Origin: Novosphingobium sp. Gsoil 351
Lineage (GTDB): Bacteria > Pseudomonadota > Alphaproteobacteria > Sphingomonadales > Sphingomonadaceae
Reading direction: 5' to 3'
Assembly: GCF_009707465.1 (NCBI RefSeq)
Contig: NZ_CP046120.1
Span: forward strand, 1,393,501 to 1,457,500
DNA: 64,000 bases
Part shown: positions 53,166 to 61,772 of the stretch, in pieces
Numbering within the stretch: position 1 is the first letter of the stretch
Layout of the letters: the number at the start of each line of letters is the position of its first letter
The notes under the pieces: model-generated
What the model saw: only the letters and a program-made list of their open reading frames with translations
Database searches by the model: none
Told to the model about the DNA's origin: nothing
Made by a program: the position numbers and the translations under genes

Positions 53166-53579
53166 GTGAAGGCGCTGCGAAGGACCCTGCACGGCCACGC
53201 CCGCCTGACCGCGGCGCTGATCGCGCTCGCCCTGATCCTGCGGGCGATCGTCCCGGCCGGATACATGGTCTCGGCCGACGCGTTGACGCTGACCATCGAG
53301 ATCTGCGCCGATACTTCGGGGCAGCACCTGACCCGCCAGATTGTCGTCCCGCGGAACGACGCGCCGGATCAGCCCAAGCACGATTCCGCGAAAGGCACCG
53401 CCGGTTGCCCCTTCGCATCCCTGTGGGCGGCGGGACTCGACAGCACGACGCCGCCAGCACTCGCCGTACTGGCGCTGGCGTGCATCCTGATTCTCGGACT
53501 GGCGCCGCGGCGCCCGCCCGTTGCGCGAAGGCAGCCGTTCCTGCGGCCACCGCTGCGCGCGCCTCCCGTTCTCGCCTGA
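53166..53579 (+). CDS. DUF2946-like membrane-anchored protein
   Basis: A 137-residue small membrane protein. An N-terminal hydrophobic helix ARLTAALIALALILRAIVPAGYM, then ICADTSGQ, GCPFASLWAAG, and a second helix LAVLALACILILGLAP fit the DUF2946 layout (R-x-P-x-GYM, Cys/His patch, CPFA). Such proteins often lie near metal or copper genes; function is unknown. It is on the plus strand, opposite to the ribosomal genes, and 114 bp before a broken beta-barrel gene with many histidines. Confidence 0.68.
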   Translation: MKALRRTLHGHARLTAALIALALILRAIVPAGYMVSADALTLTIEICADTSGQHLTRQIVVPRNDAPDQPKHDSAKGTAGCPFASLWAAGLDSTTPPALAVLALACILILGLAPRRPPVARRQPFLRPPLRAPPVLA

Positions 53580-53693
53580 ACCCCTGATTCGACCGACCGG
53601 TCCAGCGACGGCGATTCGCCGCGCGACCCGGCGACCACTCCCGATCGGCGCGGCGCTTGCCTCGGCGGCCCGGCCCCACCTGCGAGATCGACC

Positions 53694-54738
53694 ATGAATA
53701 TCCGAACCATGACCGCCACAGCCTGTGGCGGTGCTGCCTTGCTCTTTGCCTCAGCTGCCTCCGCCGATCACGGCGCCACAGGAGCCGGGCCCGCGACCTC
53801 GGGTCCGATCGTCGGATCGTCGGCGCGAACCCTGGCCAAGGGCCGGCTTGCACTGAGCCTCGAAGCCGTGGTCGCCGAGCCCGACAACCGCAGCGACGCC
53901 ACGCTTGCCGCCCTCGCGGGACGGCACATCCATGCGCACGACCTGGCCAGCAGCGAAATCTATACCCTGGGAGTATCGGCCGGAATCGGCGACGACCTGA
54001 CGCTGTCTTTGGTGCTGCCGTTCGTGAGACGCGTGGCCATTCGCGAGGGCGAACATGCCCATACTCCCGGTGGAACGATCAACAGCGTGGTTGCGCGCGG
54101 CGGCTCTACCGGCTTTGGCGATGCCACCGTCGTAGGCAAATGGCGCTTCACCGGAGAAAACCACCACGGCTGGGAGGCGGCGGCGATCGCCGGCCTGTCG
54201 ATGCCGACGGGCGCAACCCACGAGATCGACGACGCGGGCGAACGCTTCGAAACCGAGCATCAACCCGGTAACGGCAGCTGGAACCCCTTGATCGGCCTGG
54301 CCCTGACGCGGCCCCCTGCCGCGCGGCGGGCTGAACGCCAGCGTGGTCTATCAACGCTCGACCCGCGGCAGCCAGCAAACCCGCCTCGGCGACCGCGCCC
54401 AGGCGTCGGTCGGGCTGGTCCGCCGCCTGATCGGGCAGAAGATCGATTACCACCCCGGCGAGCACGATCACGGCCTCCAGGCCGACGCAGAACGCCACGA
54501 CGCAACGCTCGACGGTGTGCTCGAGCTGAGCGGAGAGTGGGAAGGCCGCGAGCGTGAAAGCGGCAGAACCGACCGCTTCAGCGGGGGCCGGGCGCTGTAC
54601 CTGTCGCCGGGGCTACGCTTCAACGCCGCGAACTGGTCGCTGACCCTCGGCGTAAGCGTGCCGCTGGCGCAAGACATCCGCCTGTCGCACTCAAGCACCA
54701 GCCATCGCCTGCGCTTGGGAGTAGTCCGGGGATTTTAA
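53694..54738 (+). pseudogene. outer-membrane beta-barrel (transporter-like) protein, broken by a +1 frameshift
   Basis: A signal peptide (about 1-24, ending ASA) and a barrel-like body ending in LRLGVVRGF, about 347 residues if repaired. The first frame runs to about 54312 (IGLALTRP). Deleting one C in the run CCCCC at 54312-54316 lets it continue as LPRGGLNASVVYQRSTRG to the stop at 54738. It resembles proteins annotated as transporter or MetA-like outer-membrane proteins. Histidine patches (HIHAHD, GEHAHTPG, ENHHG) hint at metal, but that is weak. It may be a sequence error, as both halves are intact. It is convergent with gdhA. Confidence 0.7.
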
Positions 54739-54783
54739 AGCAGGGTGCAGATCAACTGATCCGCTCGTGTCGCGCGAACTGGC

Positions 54784-54807
54784 GGGGGCGTCGATATCGA
54801 CGCCCCC
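54784..54807. terminator. bidirectional palindromic terminator candidate
   Basis: A perfect 24-bp inverted repeat: GGGGGCGTC, loop GATATC, GACGCCCCC. It lies between the convergent barrel gene (ends 54738) and gdhA (ends 54829), where a shared terminator is expected. There is no T-run on either side. Confidence 0.6.
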
Positions 54808-54828
54808 GGATTCGGCATCAACCCGCGA

Positions 54829-56184
54829 TCACACCACCCCGAACGCCAGCATCGCATCGGCCACCTTCTTGAAGCCGGCGATGTTCGCGCCCTTGACGTA
54901 ATCGATGTAGCCGCCGCCTTGGTCGCCATAGGTCAGGCAAGACTGGTGGATGCCCAGCATGATGTCCTTGAGCATCTGCTGGAGCTCGTCTTCCTTCCAC
55001 GAGCGGCGCTCGGAATTCTGGCTCATCTCCAGACCCGAGACCGCGACGCCACCGGCGTTGGACGCCTTGCCCGGGGCGTAGAGGATCTTGTGGTGCTTGA
55101 AGACGTGCACGCCGTCGAGGTCGGTCGGCATGTTGGCGCCTTCGGACACCGCGGTGCAGCCGTTGGCAACCAGCGTCTTGGCGTCTTCGCCCAACAGCTC
55201 GTTCTGCGTCGCGCATGGCAGCGCGACGTCGCACGGTACGCCCCACGGGGTCTTGCCCTTGGTGAAGCTGGCGCTCTTGAACTCGTCGCAGTATTCCTCG
55301 ATCCGGCCGCGGCGGTGGGTCTTGTGTTCCTTGACCCAGTCGATCTTCTCCTGGGTGATCCCGTCGGGATCGTGGATGAAGCCGCCCGAATCCGATAGCG
55401 TCAGCACTTTACCTCCCAGCTGGACGATCTTTTCCGCGGCGTGGGTGGCGACGTTGCCCGATCCCGAAATGACCGCGGTCTTGCCGACCAGATCCTGGTT
55501 CTTCACCGCCAGCATGTTCTGGAGGAAGTAGACCGCACCATAGCCGGTCGCCTCGGTGCGGATCAGCGAGCCGCCCCATTCGAGACCCTTGCCGGTCAGC
55601 ACCCCGGTGAACTCGTTGGTGATCCGCTTGTACTGGCCGAACATGAAGCCGATTTCGCGGCCGCCCACACCGATGTCGCCCGCGGGCACGTCGATGTCGG
55701 CGCCGATGTGACGGTACAGCTCGGTCATGAACGATTGGCAGAAGCGCATGATCTCGCGCACGCTCTTGCCCTTGGGATTGAAGTTCGAGCCGCCCTTGCC
55801 CCCGCCCATCGGCAGGCCGGTGAGCGCGTTCTTGAAGGTCTGCTCGAAAGCGAGGAACTTCAGCACGCTTTCGGTGACGCTGGGGTGAAAGCGGATGCCG
55901 CCCTTGTAGGGTCCGATCGCGTTGTTGTTCTGCACCCGCCAGCCGCGCTGGACGCGGACGTTGCCATTGTCGTCTTCCCAGCAGACGCGGAAACTGACCA
56001 CGCGATCCGGCTCTGCGATGCGGCGCAGGATCTGTTGCGAGTGGTACTGTTCCTTGTCCTGCATGAAGTCGAAGATGTCTTCGGCGACTTCCTGGACCGC
56101 CTGGCAGAATTCGGGTTGCCCCTGGTTGCGCTTCTTCACGCCCTCCATGAAGGTCGGCAGGTCGACATGATCGGATACGGCCAC
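54829..56184 (-). CDS. gdhA: NADP-specific glutamate dehydrogenase
   Basis: A 451-residue GdhA that makes glutamate from 2-oxoglutarate and ammonium with NADPH. The active-site region is GLPMGGGKGGSNFNPKGKS (K130), preceded by GPYKGGIRFHPSV. The Rossmann segment is AVISGSGNVATHAAEKI. Length fits the hexameric small NADP type. The GTG at 56184, after GGGGGAG, is chosen; an in-frame TTG at 56205 is less likely. It is placed between adk and rpsM, an unusual site for gdhA. Confidence 0.96.
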   Translation of the reverse strand: MAVSDHVDLPTFMEGVKKRNQGQPEFCQAVQEVAEDIFDFMQDKEQYHSQQILRRIAEPDRVVSFRVCWEDDNGNVRVQRGWRVQNNNAIGPYKGGIRFHPSVTESVLKFLAFEQTFKNALTGLPMGGGKGGSNFNPKGKSVREIMRFCQSFMTELYRHIGADIDVPAGDIGVGGREIGFMFGQYKRITNEFTGVLTGKGLEWGGSLIRTEATGYGAVYFLQNMLAVKNQDLVGKTAVISGSGNVATHAAEKIVQLGGKVLTLSDSGGFIHDPDGITQEKIDWVKEHKTHRRGRIEEYCDEFKSASFTKGKTPWGVPCDVALPCATQNELLGEDAKTLVANGCTAVSEGANMPTDLDGVHVFKHHKILYAPGKASNAGGVAVSGLEMSQNSERRSWKEDELQQMLKDIMLGIHQSCLTYGDQGGGYIDYVKGANIAGFKKVADAMLAFGVV

Positions 56185-56359
56185 TGGTAACTCCCCCGTT
56201 GGCAAGGCGGGGCCGCTATCGGTCCCCGCAAATCTCGACGAAGCGACCCGTCCGGACGCGGCGACTTCTGTTGCGAGTCGTCTGCATCAGTCGTGGCGGA
56301 CTGTAGCCGCTTTTGCGCCATGCAAAAGCGCGGATTGCAAGGACGATTCCGGGTCTTGG

Positions 56360-56965
56360 TTAGGGTTTCGGCTTCGCCTTCGGCTTGGGTTTCGGCTTCG
56401 CTTCGGGACCGGCGGCGTCGGGGACCGATCCCAGCGCGGCGGCAAGCGATGCGAGTTGCTCGGCGAGCACGTTGTCCACCGCGGGGGCGATCTCGGCGGT
56501 CTTGTAGCGCATGTAACCGCCGACGATGTATTCCATGACGATCCGGGTGCCCGTCCCGCCCGGCTTCAGCGTGATCGTGAGCGTTCCGGTGAGCGCCTCT
56601 GACTGCAGCGGGCCAAGCGAGCCGACCATCCGCAGCGCCTTGCCCGGTTCGGCATAGACCACCCGCATGTGGGCGACGCTGCCTGCCCGGGCGCCGGGAG
56701 CGCCGTCCTTGAGCGGCAGCTTTTCGCAGAAGCAACCGCCCCCCTGGGCATCGAGATAGAGGTTGGCCGAATCGCCCGAAAAGGTGTGCGCCCTATTCCA
56801 CCAGGTCTGCGGCGCGATCAGCTTCTGCCAGGTTGCGCCCGGGTCGGCGGGGACTTCGGCGGTGGCGCGGGTGACGAACCCGGCTTCGCTGGAGGCGACG
56901 ACTTCGGCGGCGGCGGGCTGGGCGGCGAGCGCGAGTGCAATACCGGCAGCAACTTTGAAATACAC
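56360..56965 (-). CDS. secreted SRPBCC (START-like) protein with Lys-Pro tail
   Basis: A 201-residue exported protein. Signal peptide about 1-22 (FKVAAGIALALAAQPAAA), then an SRPBCC/polyketide-cyclase-like domain: TRATAEVPADPGATWQKLIA, WWNRAHTFSGDSANLYLD, MRVVYAEPGKALRMVGSLGP and GGTGTRIVMEYIVGGYM. The tail is a Lys-Pro repeat (KPKPKPKAKPKP). The GTG at 56965, with GGGGGAGGG upstream, fixes the start and gives the signal peptide. The ligand is unknown. It lies on the same strand as adk, 110 bp downstream. Confidence 0.78.
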   Translation of the reverse strand: MYFKVAAGIALALAAQPAAAEVVASSEAGFVTRATAEVPADPGATWQKLIAPQTWWNRAHTFSGDSANLYLDAQGGGCFCEKLPLKDGAPGARAGSVAHMRVVYAEPGKALRMVGSLGPLQSEALTGTLTITLKPGGTGTRIVMEYIVGGYMRYKTAEIAPAVDNVLAEQLASLAAALGSVPDAAGPEAKPKPKPKAKPKP

Positions 56966-56985
56966 CGAACCCTCCCCCAAGGACC

Positions 56986-57067
56986 GCTCATCCCGAGCGA
57001 AGTCGAGGGATCGTGCGCCAAGCTCGGTGGTTGCGCAACGTGTCTCGACTTGGCTCGACACGAGCGG
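56986..57067. repeat. two dispersed-type intergenic palindromes between adk and the SRPBCC gene
   Basis: Element A (56986-57010) is GCTCATCCCGAGCGAAGTCG plus AGGGA. Element B (57039-57062) is a near-palindrome with CGTGTC and GACACG ends and inner CTCGACTTGGCTCGA. Both resemble short sequences that recur in sphingomonad intergenic DNA (from memory). Neither is in a gene. Confidence 0.5.
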
Positions 57068-57075
57068 GGTTGGAT

Positions 57076-57723
57076 TCAGGAGCCCAGAACCGCCTCGATC
57101 GCCGCTGTCACATCGTCCATGTCGCCCATGCCATCGACCCGGCTGACGATCCCGCGGGCCTCGTAGATCGGCAGGATCGGCGCGGTCTTGGCGCGGTATT
57201 CGGCCATGCGGGTGCGCACGGTCGCCTCGTTGTCGTCGGGCCGGCGCTTGAAGTCGTGGCCGCCGCATTTGTCGCAGGTTTGCGCGACCTTGGGTTGCTC
57301 GAACTTGTCGTGGTAGCCCTTGCCGCACGTGGCGCAGGTGAAGCGCCCGGTGATCCGCTCGACCAGCGCATCCTCGTCGACGTCGAGTTCGATCACGTGT
57401 TCGAGGGTTTGGCCTCGCTCCTCGAGGATCGCGTCGAGCGAGGCGGCCTGCGCGGCGGTGCGGGGATACCCGTCGAAGATCGCACCCTGGCCCGGCGCCA
57501 GCGCGTCGAGCTCGTCGCCGATCAGCGCCGAGACGATCTCATCCGAGACCAGCTCGCCCGCGTCCATCACCGCCTTGGCCTGGAGGCCGACCGGGGTTCC
57601 CGCCTTCACCGCGGCGCGGAGCATGTCTCCGGTCGATAGCTGCTTCATGCCGTGGGCTTCGACCAGGCGTTGCGCCTGGGTGCCCTTGCCCGCACCCGGC
57701 GGTCCCAACAGGATGATGTTCAC
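57076..57723 (-). CDS. adk: adenylate kinase
   Basis: A 215-residue long-form adenylate kinase that interconverts 2 ADP with ATP and AMP. The P-loop is GPPGAGKGT (8-16) and the LID has a four-cysteine zinc site, C130, C133, C150 and C153. FDGYPRT and the LID arginines are present. It follows secY as usual in alphaproteobacteria, with a 28-bp gap, but is then followed by the SRPBCC and gdhA genes rather than rpsM. Confidence 0.98.
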   Translation of the reverse strand: MNIILLGPPGAGKGTQAQRLVEAHGMKQLSTGDMLRAAVKAGTPVGLQAKAVMDAGELVSDEIVSALIGDELDALAPGQGAIFDGYPRTAAQAASLDAILEERGQTLEHVIELDVDEDALVERITGRFTCATCGKGYHDKFEQPKVAQTCDKCGGHDFKRRPDDNEATVRTRMAEYRAKTAPILPIYEARGIVSRVDGMGDMDDVTAAIEAVLGS

Positions 57724-57751
57724 TGGTGTCCCCTAACCCGTCGGCGTGCGC

Positions 57752-59119
57752 CTAGCGCAAGCGACCCTTCAGCTTGGCCTTCTTGATCAAGTCGCCGTAC
57801 TGGTGCGCCAGCAGGTGCGACTGGATCTGGGTGATCGTATCGACCGTGACGTTGACCACGATCAGCAGGCTGGTGCCGCCGGCGAAGAACAGCCGCATCC
57901 CGGTCTGCGCGATCACGTATTCGGGGATCACGCAGACGATGGTGATATACGCCGCGCCGATCACGGTGATCCGGGTCAGCACGTAATCGAGATAGGTCGC
58001 GGTGTTCTTGCCCGGGCGGATGCCGGGGATGAAGCCGCCGTTGCGCTTGAGGTTGTCGGCGGTCTCTTCCGGGTTGAACACCACCGCGGTGTAGAAGAAG
58101 CAGAAGAAGATGATCCCGATCGCATAAAGCGCCATGTACAGCGGCGCGCCGTGACGCAGATACTGGTTGAGCGCGACCAGCACCGTCCCCGCGGTCGATT
58201 CCGGCGCCACCGACTTGCCCGCGAATTGGGTCACGGTCAGCGGCAGCAGCAACAGCGAGCTGGCGAAGATCGGCGGGATCACGCCGGCGGTGTTGATCTT
58301 GAGCGGCAGGTGGCTGCGATCCGCCTGCATCATGCCTTTCTGGCTGGCGCGCTTGGGATACTGGATCAGCAGGCGCCGCTGGGCGCGCTCCATGAAGCAG
58401 ATGAACAGCACCAGCACGACGACGGCGCCGACCATCGCGAACACGGTGAATGCACCGATCGATCCGGTGCTGTACTGCGTGCCGAGATTGCCGATGAACG
58501 ATGGCATCGACGCGACGATCCCGGCCATGATGATCAGCGAAGTGCCGTTGCCGATCCCGCGCGCGGTGATCTGCTCGCCGATCCACAGCAGGAACATGGT
58601 TCCCCCGACCAAGCTGATGACCGCACCGATGCGGAACAGCATACCGGGCATGACCACGGCCTGCAGCGCGCTCTGCGCGGCGTAGCTTTCGAGGCCGACG
58701 GCGAGGAAATAGCCCTGCAGCGCGGTAAGGAAGACCGTGCCGTATCGGGTGTACTGGTTGAGCTTCTTGCGCCCGCTCTCGCCTTCCTTCTTCAGCGCCA
58801 TCAGCGCGGGATGGAGCGAGGCGGCGAGTTGGACCACGATCGAGGCGGTGATGTAGGGCATGATCCCCAGCGCAATCAGGCTCATCCGCTGAAGCGAACC
58901 GCCCGAAAACGTGTTGAACATGTCGAGGATGCCGCCACGCGTCTGGTCGTACAGCGTTTCCAGGATCAGCGGATTGACGCCGGGCAGCGGCACGAAGCTG
59001 AGGAAACGGAACACGATCAGCGCGCCGATCGTGAACCAGATGCGCTGCTTGAGGTCGCTCGCCTTGGAAAAGTTGGCGAGCGTGAAGTTGCTGACGATGT
59101 TGTCGGCGCGTGATGCCAT
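57752..59119 (-). CDS. secY: protein translocase subunit SecY
   Basis: A 455-residue channel subunit of the Sec translocon with ten membrane helices. SFVPLPGVNPLI, GIMPYITASIVVQLAASLHP and the long loop KRASQKGMMQADRSHLPLKI are diagnostic. The ATG at 59119 (MASRADNIVSNF) is the conserved start; the frame is open to 59170. It lies between rplO and adk in the usual order. Confidence 0.98.
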   Translation of the reverse strand: MASRADNIVSNFTLANFSKASDLKQRIWFTIGALIVFRFLSFVPLPGVNPLILETLYDQTRGGILDMFNTFSGGSLQRMSLIALGIMPYITASIVVQLAASLHPALMALKKEGESGRKKLNQYTRYGTVFLTALQGYFLAVGLESYAAQSALQAVVMPGMLFRIGAVISLVGGTMFLLWIGEQITARGIGNGTSLIIMAGIVASMPSFIGNLGTQYSTGSIGAFTVFAMVGAVVVLVLFICFMERAQRRLLIQYPKRASQKGMMQADRSHLPLKINTAGVIPPIFASSLLLLPLTVTQFAGKSVAPESTAGTVLVALNQYLRHGAPLYMALYAIGIIFFCFFYTAVVFNPEETADNLKRNGGFIPGIRPGKNTATYLDYVLTRITVIGAAYITIVCVIPEYVIAQTGMRLFFAGGTSLLIVVNVTVDTITQIQSHLLAHQYGDLIKKAKLKGRLR

Positions 59120-59199
59120 GGGGACGGATGCCTCGATCGGGGCCGGTCGCGACCGGCGTGCCAGCCCCATATAGTGCGGGTTCGCGAATGTCGAACCCC

Positions 59200-59227
59200 C
59201 GCCATCCCGGCACCGGCCGGGACGGCG
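59200..59227 (-). terminator. GC-rich hairpin between rplO and secY
   Basis: CGCCATCCCGG (59200-59210) and CCGGGACGGCG (59217-59227) pair with one mismatch, ten bases after the rplO stop and about 80 bases before secY. It may lower read-through into secY or protect mRNA. No T-run follows. Confidence 0.35.
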
Positions 59228-59236
59228 GATGGCGCG

Positions 59237-59773
59237 TTACTTCTTGGTGAGCGCGGCCTTGGCGGTCTTGTTGACCTCGCGCCGCGCGGTCTTCTTGTCG
59301 TGCTCGCTGGGTTGGGCCTCGGGCAGTTCGATCTTGCCACCGGCCTTCTCGACCGCTTCGCGCGCGCCCTTGCTTACCCCCGCCACCGCGAAGGTGGCCT
59401 TGGCGGAGAACGCGCCCTTGCCGAGCAGGCGAACGCCGTCCTTGCCGCCGCGGGCGAGACCGGCAGCCTTGAGCGCGGCGTGATCGATCGGCTTGGCCGC
59501 GTCGAGCTTGCCGTTGTCGATCGCCTTCTGGATCAGCCCGAGGTTCACCTCGGCGAAGTCCTTGGCGAAGATGTTGTTGAAGCCGCGCTTCGGGATTCGC
59601 ATGTGGAGCGGCATCTGGCCGCCCTCGAACCCGGCGACGCTGACGCCCGAACGCGCCTTGGCGCCCTTCTGGCCGCGGCCCGCGGTCTTGCCCTTGCCCG
59701 AGCCGATGCCGCGTCCGACGCGCATCCGGCCCTTGCGGGCACCATCGTTGTCACGAAGATCGTTGAGTTTCAT
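59237..59773 (-). CDS. rplO: 50S ribosomal protein L15
   Basis: A 178-residue L15. [20 protein letters not shown], the glycine-rich [20 protein letters not shown] and [18 protein letters not shown] are diagnostic. It is slightly long because of a C-terminal Lys/Ala-rich extension ([16 protein letters not shown]). It is separated from rpmD by a 164-bp spacer with palindromic repeats. Confidence 0.98.
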   Translation of the reverse strand: MKLNDLRDNDGARKGRMRVGRGIGSGKGKTAGRGQKGAKARSGVSVAGFEGGQMPLHMRIPKRGFNNIFAKDFAEVNLGLIQKAIDNGKLDAAKPIDHAALKAAGLARGGKDGVRLLGKGAFSAKATFAVAGVSKGAREAVEKAGGKIELPEAQPSEHDKKTARREVNKTAKAALTKK

Positions 59774-59809
59774 GTCGTTGCACTCGCTTTCGCTTTAGTC
59801 GCGCTTTGG

Positions 59810-59833
59810 ACTCTCGCCCCTTCAGGGGAGAGA
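59810..59833. repeat. CTCTC-CCC / GGGGAGAG palindrome
   Basis: ACTCTCGCCCCTTCAGGGGA plus GAGAT forms a stem CTCT(g)CCCC-TTCA-GGGGAGAG in the rpmD-rplO spacer. It is the first of two such elements in this spacer. Confidence 0.6.
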
Positions 59834-59890
59834 TAAGAAGGCTTGGCGCGGAGCGCCTAGCCGAAGTTGAGAGGGGTTTGCGCCATGACG

Positions 59891-59930
59891 CTACCCCTCT
59901 CCCAACCCTCTCCCCTGACGGAGGGAGGGT
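59891..59930. repeat. CCCTCTCCC-rich imperfect palindrome
   Basis: Two copies of a CCCTCTCCC word are followed by CTGACGGAGGGAGGG, an imperfect inverted repeat. It resembles the sites at 50839-50863 and 59810-59833, and with them suggests a REP-like family inside ribosomal operons. Confidence 0.55.
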
Positions 59931-59937
59931 TATGTTC

Positions 59938-60132
59938 TCAGTCGACCACCGCCACCATGTGGGGCAGCTTGGCGATCGCGCCGCGGACCTCGGGGGTATC
60001 CTCGAGTTCGACCACGCGATGCATCTTGCCGAGGCCGAGGCCGACGAGCATCTGCTTCTGCTTTTCCGGGCGGCGGATCGGCGAACCGATCTGCTTGAGC
60101 TTGATGGTCTTCTTGTCAGTCTTGGGGGCCAT
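59938..60132 (-). CDS. rpmD: 50S ribosomal protein L30
   Basis: A 64-residue L30. [20 protein letters not shown] and [20 protein letters not shown] are diagnostic. It starts 5 bp after the rpsE stop. Confidence 0.97.
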   Translation of the reverse strand: MAPKTDKKTIKLKQIGSPIRRPEKQKQMLVGLGLGKMHRVVELEDTPEVRGAIAKLPHMVAVVD

Positions 60133-60137
60133 CGGGT

Positions 60138-60884
60138 TTACTCCACCACCGCCAAGGCGTCGGCTTCCGCCTCGGCCTGGGTGCCACCGCCGCGGCCGAG
60201 CAGATCGGCGACCTTCTTGCCGCGCCGCTGAGCGACCGACTTCGGCGAAGTCTGGTCGGTCAGCGCGTCGAACGTGGCGCGGATCATGTTGTAGGGGTTG
60301 GACGAGCCGACCGACTTGGTCACCACGTCGGCCACGCCCAGGCTTTCGAAAACGGCGCGCATAGGGCCGCCGGCGATGATGCCGGTTCCCGCCGGAGCGG
60401 TCCGCACGTTGACTTTGCCCGCGCCGAACCGGCCCTTGCCGTCGTGATGCAAGGTGCGGCCCTCCTTGAGCGGAACGCGGACCATCGCCTTCTTGGCGGC
60501 CGACGTCGCCTTGGTGATCGCCTCGGGCACTTCGCGGGCCTTGCCCTTGCCGAAGCCCGCGCGGCCCTTGCCGTCGCCGACCACGACCAGCGCGGCGAAC
60601 CCGAAGCGCTTGCCGCCCTTCACCGTCTTGGAGACCCGGTTGATGTGGACCAGCTTCTCGATCAGTTCCTCGCCGCCATCGTCGTCGCCGCCGCGGCCGC
60701 GGTTGCGGTCGTTGCCGCCGCGCCCGCCACGGTTGCGATCGTTTCCGCCGCGGTTGCCGCCGCCGGGGCCGCGGTTGCCGCCACGGTTGCCGCCGCCGGG
60801 GCCACGACCCTCGCGCGCAGGAGCCGCGACTTCGACGGCTTCGCCGGGCGTCGCGGAATCAGGGATGGTGTTTTCGTCAGCCAT
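60138..60884 (-). CDS. rpsE: 30S ribosomal protein S5, with RG-rich N-terminal extension
   Basis: A 248-residue S5. The ribosomal core begins at about residue 72 ([19 protein letters not shown]) and includes [20 protein letters not shown] and [19 protein letters not shown]. Before it lies an extension of about 70 residues, with a Gly/Arg/Asn-rich tract at 24-64 built from repeats of GGNRGG and NDRNRGG. Extensions of S5 occur in alphaproteobacteria, but this one is long and low in complexity; it may contact RNA. The ATG at 60884 ([10 protein letters not shown]) follows the rplR stop closely. Confidence 0.97.
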   Translation of the reverse strand: MADENTIPDSATPGEAVEVAAPAREGRGPGGGNRGGNRGPGGGNRGGNDRNRGGRGGNDRNRGRGGDDDGGEELIEKLVHINRVSKTVKGGKRFGFAALVVVGDGKGRAGFGKGKAREVPEAITKATSAAKKAMVRVPLKEGRTLHHDGKGRFGAGKVNVRTAPAGTGIIAGGPMRAVFESLGVADVVTKSVGSSNPYNMIRATFDALTDQTSPKSVAQRRGKKVADLLGRGGGTQAEAEADALAVVE

Positions 60885-60885
60885 A

Positions 60886-61239
60886 TCAGAACTCCAGCCC
60901 GCCTTCGCGGGCGGCATCGGCCAGCGCCTTGACGCGACCGTGGAACAGGAAACCGCCGCGATCGAACACGACGCTGGTCACGCCCGCCTTGGTCGCAGCC
61001 TCGGCCAGCGCCTTGCCGACGTCCGCAGCCGCCGCGATGTTCGCGCCGGACTTGTCCGACCCGGCCTTGCCGACCGTCGATGCTGCGGCCAGGGTGTGGC
61101 CTTTCGCGTCGTCGATGATCTGGGCGTAGATGTGACGGCCCGAACGGTGCACGGACAGCCGCGGACGGCCCCCGGCGCGCGCCTTGAGCGTGGTGCGGAC
61201 CCGCCGCCGGCGGCGGTCGAAAACGGTGAGCTTGCCCAT
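60886..61239 (-). CDS. rplR: 50S ribosomal protein L18
   Basis: A 117-residue L18. [20 protein letters not shown], then [13 protein letters not shown] and [20 protein letters not shown], are diagnostic. It binds 5S rRNA. Its ATG overlaps the rplF stop (TAATG at 61239). Confidence 0.98.
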   Translation of the reverse strand: MGKLTVFDRRRRRVRTTLKARAGGRPRLSVHRSGRHIYAQIIDDAKGHTLAAASTVGKAGSDKSGANIAAAADVGKALAEAATKAGVTSVVFDRGGFLFHGRVKALADAAREGGLEF

Positions 61240-61772
61240 TACTTCTTCTTCCCTTCCTTGCGGAAGATGTACTCGCCGCGATAGCGGATACCCTTGCCCT
61301 TATAGGGTTCGGGCTTGCGCCAGCGGCGGATCTCGGCGGCAACCTGGCCGACCTTCTGCTTGTCGATCCCGCTGATCTCGACCGTGGTGTTGTCCGGGGT
61401 CTTGATCTCGATGCCCTCGGGCACGGCGTAGTTCACGTCGTGGCTGTAGCCGAGCTGGAGCTTCAGGGTCTTGCCCTGCGACTGCGCGCGATAGCCGACG
61501 CCGGTGATGTCGAGCGTCTTGGTGAACCCGTTGGTCACGCCTTCGATCAGGTTCGAGACGAGCGTGCGCTGCATCCCCCAGAACGCGCGAGCGGTCTTGC
61601 CGTCGTTGGCGGGCTTGACCGAGATCTGGCCGTCCTCGACGGCATAGGCGATCTCGTCGCGCAGACCGAGGGTCAGCGTGCCCTTGGGGCCCTTCACCGA
61701 AAGCGTCTTGCCTTCGATCGAAGCGGTGACGCCGCTGGGGATCGCCACCGGCTTTTTACCGATGCGGCTCAT
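61239..61772 (-). CDS. rplF: 50S ribosomal protein L6
   Basis: A 177-residue L6. [31 protein letters not shown] and [20 protein letters not shown] are diagnostic. It lies near the factor-binding site of the 50S subunit. Its start overlaps the rpsH stop by one base (TGATG). Confidence 0.98.
   Translation of the reverse strand: MSRIGKKPVAIPSGVTASIEGKTLSVKGPKGTLTLGLRDEIAYAVEDGQISVKPANDGKTARAFWGMQRTLVSNLIEGVTNGFTKTLDITGVGYRAQSQGKTLKLQLGYSHDVNYAVPEGIEIKTPDNTTVEISGIDKQKVGQVAAEIRRWRKPEPYKGKGIRYRGEYIFRKEGKKK

Noticed and set aside
53060..53587. alternative 175-codon frame over the DUF2946-like gene
   Set aside because: It is Arg/Pro/Ala-rich without helices, while the other frame shows a membrane helix and CPFA motif.
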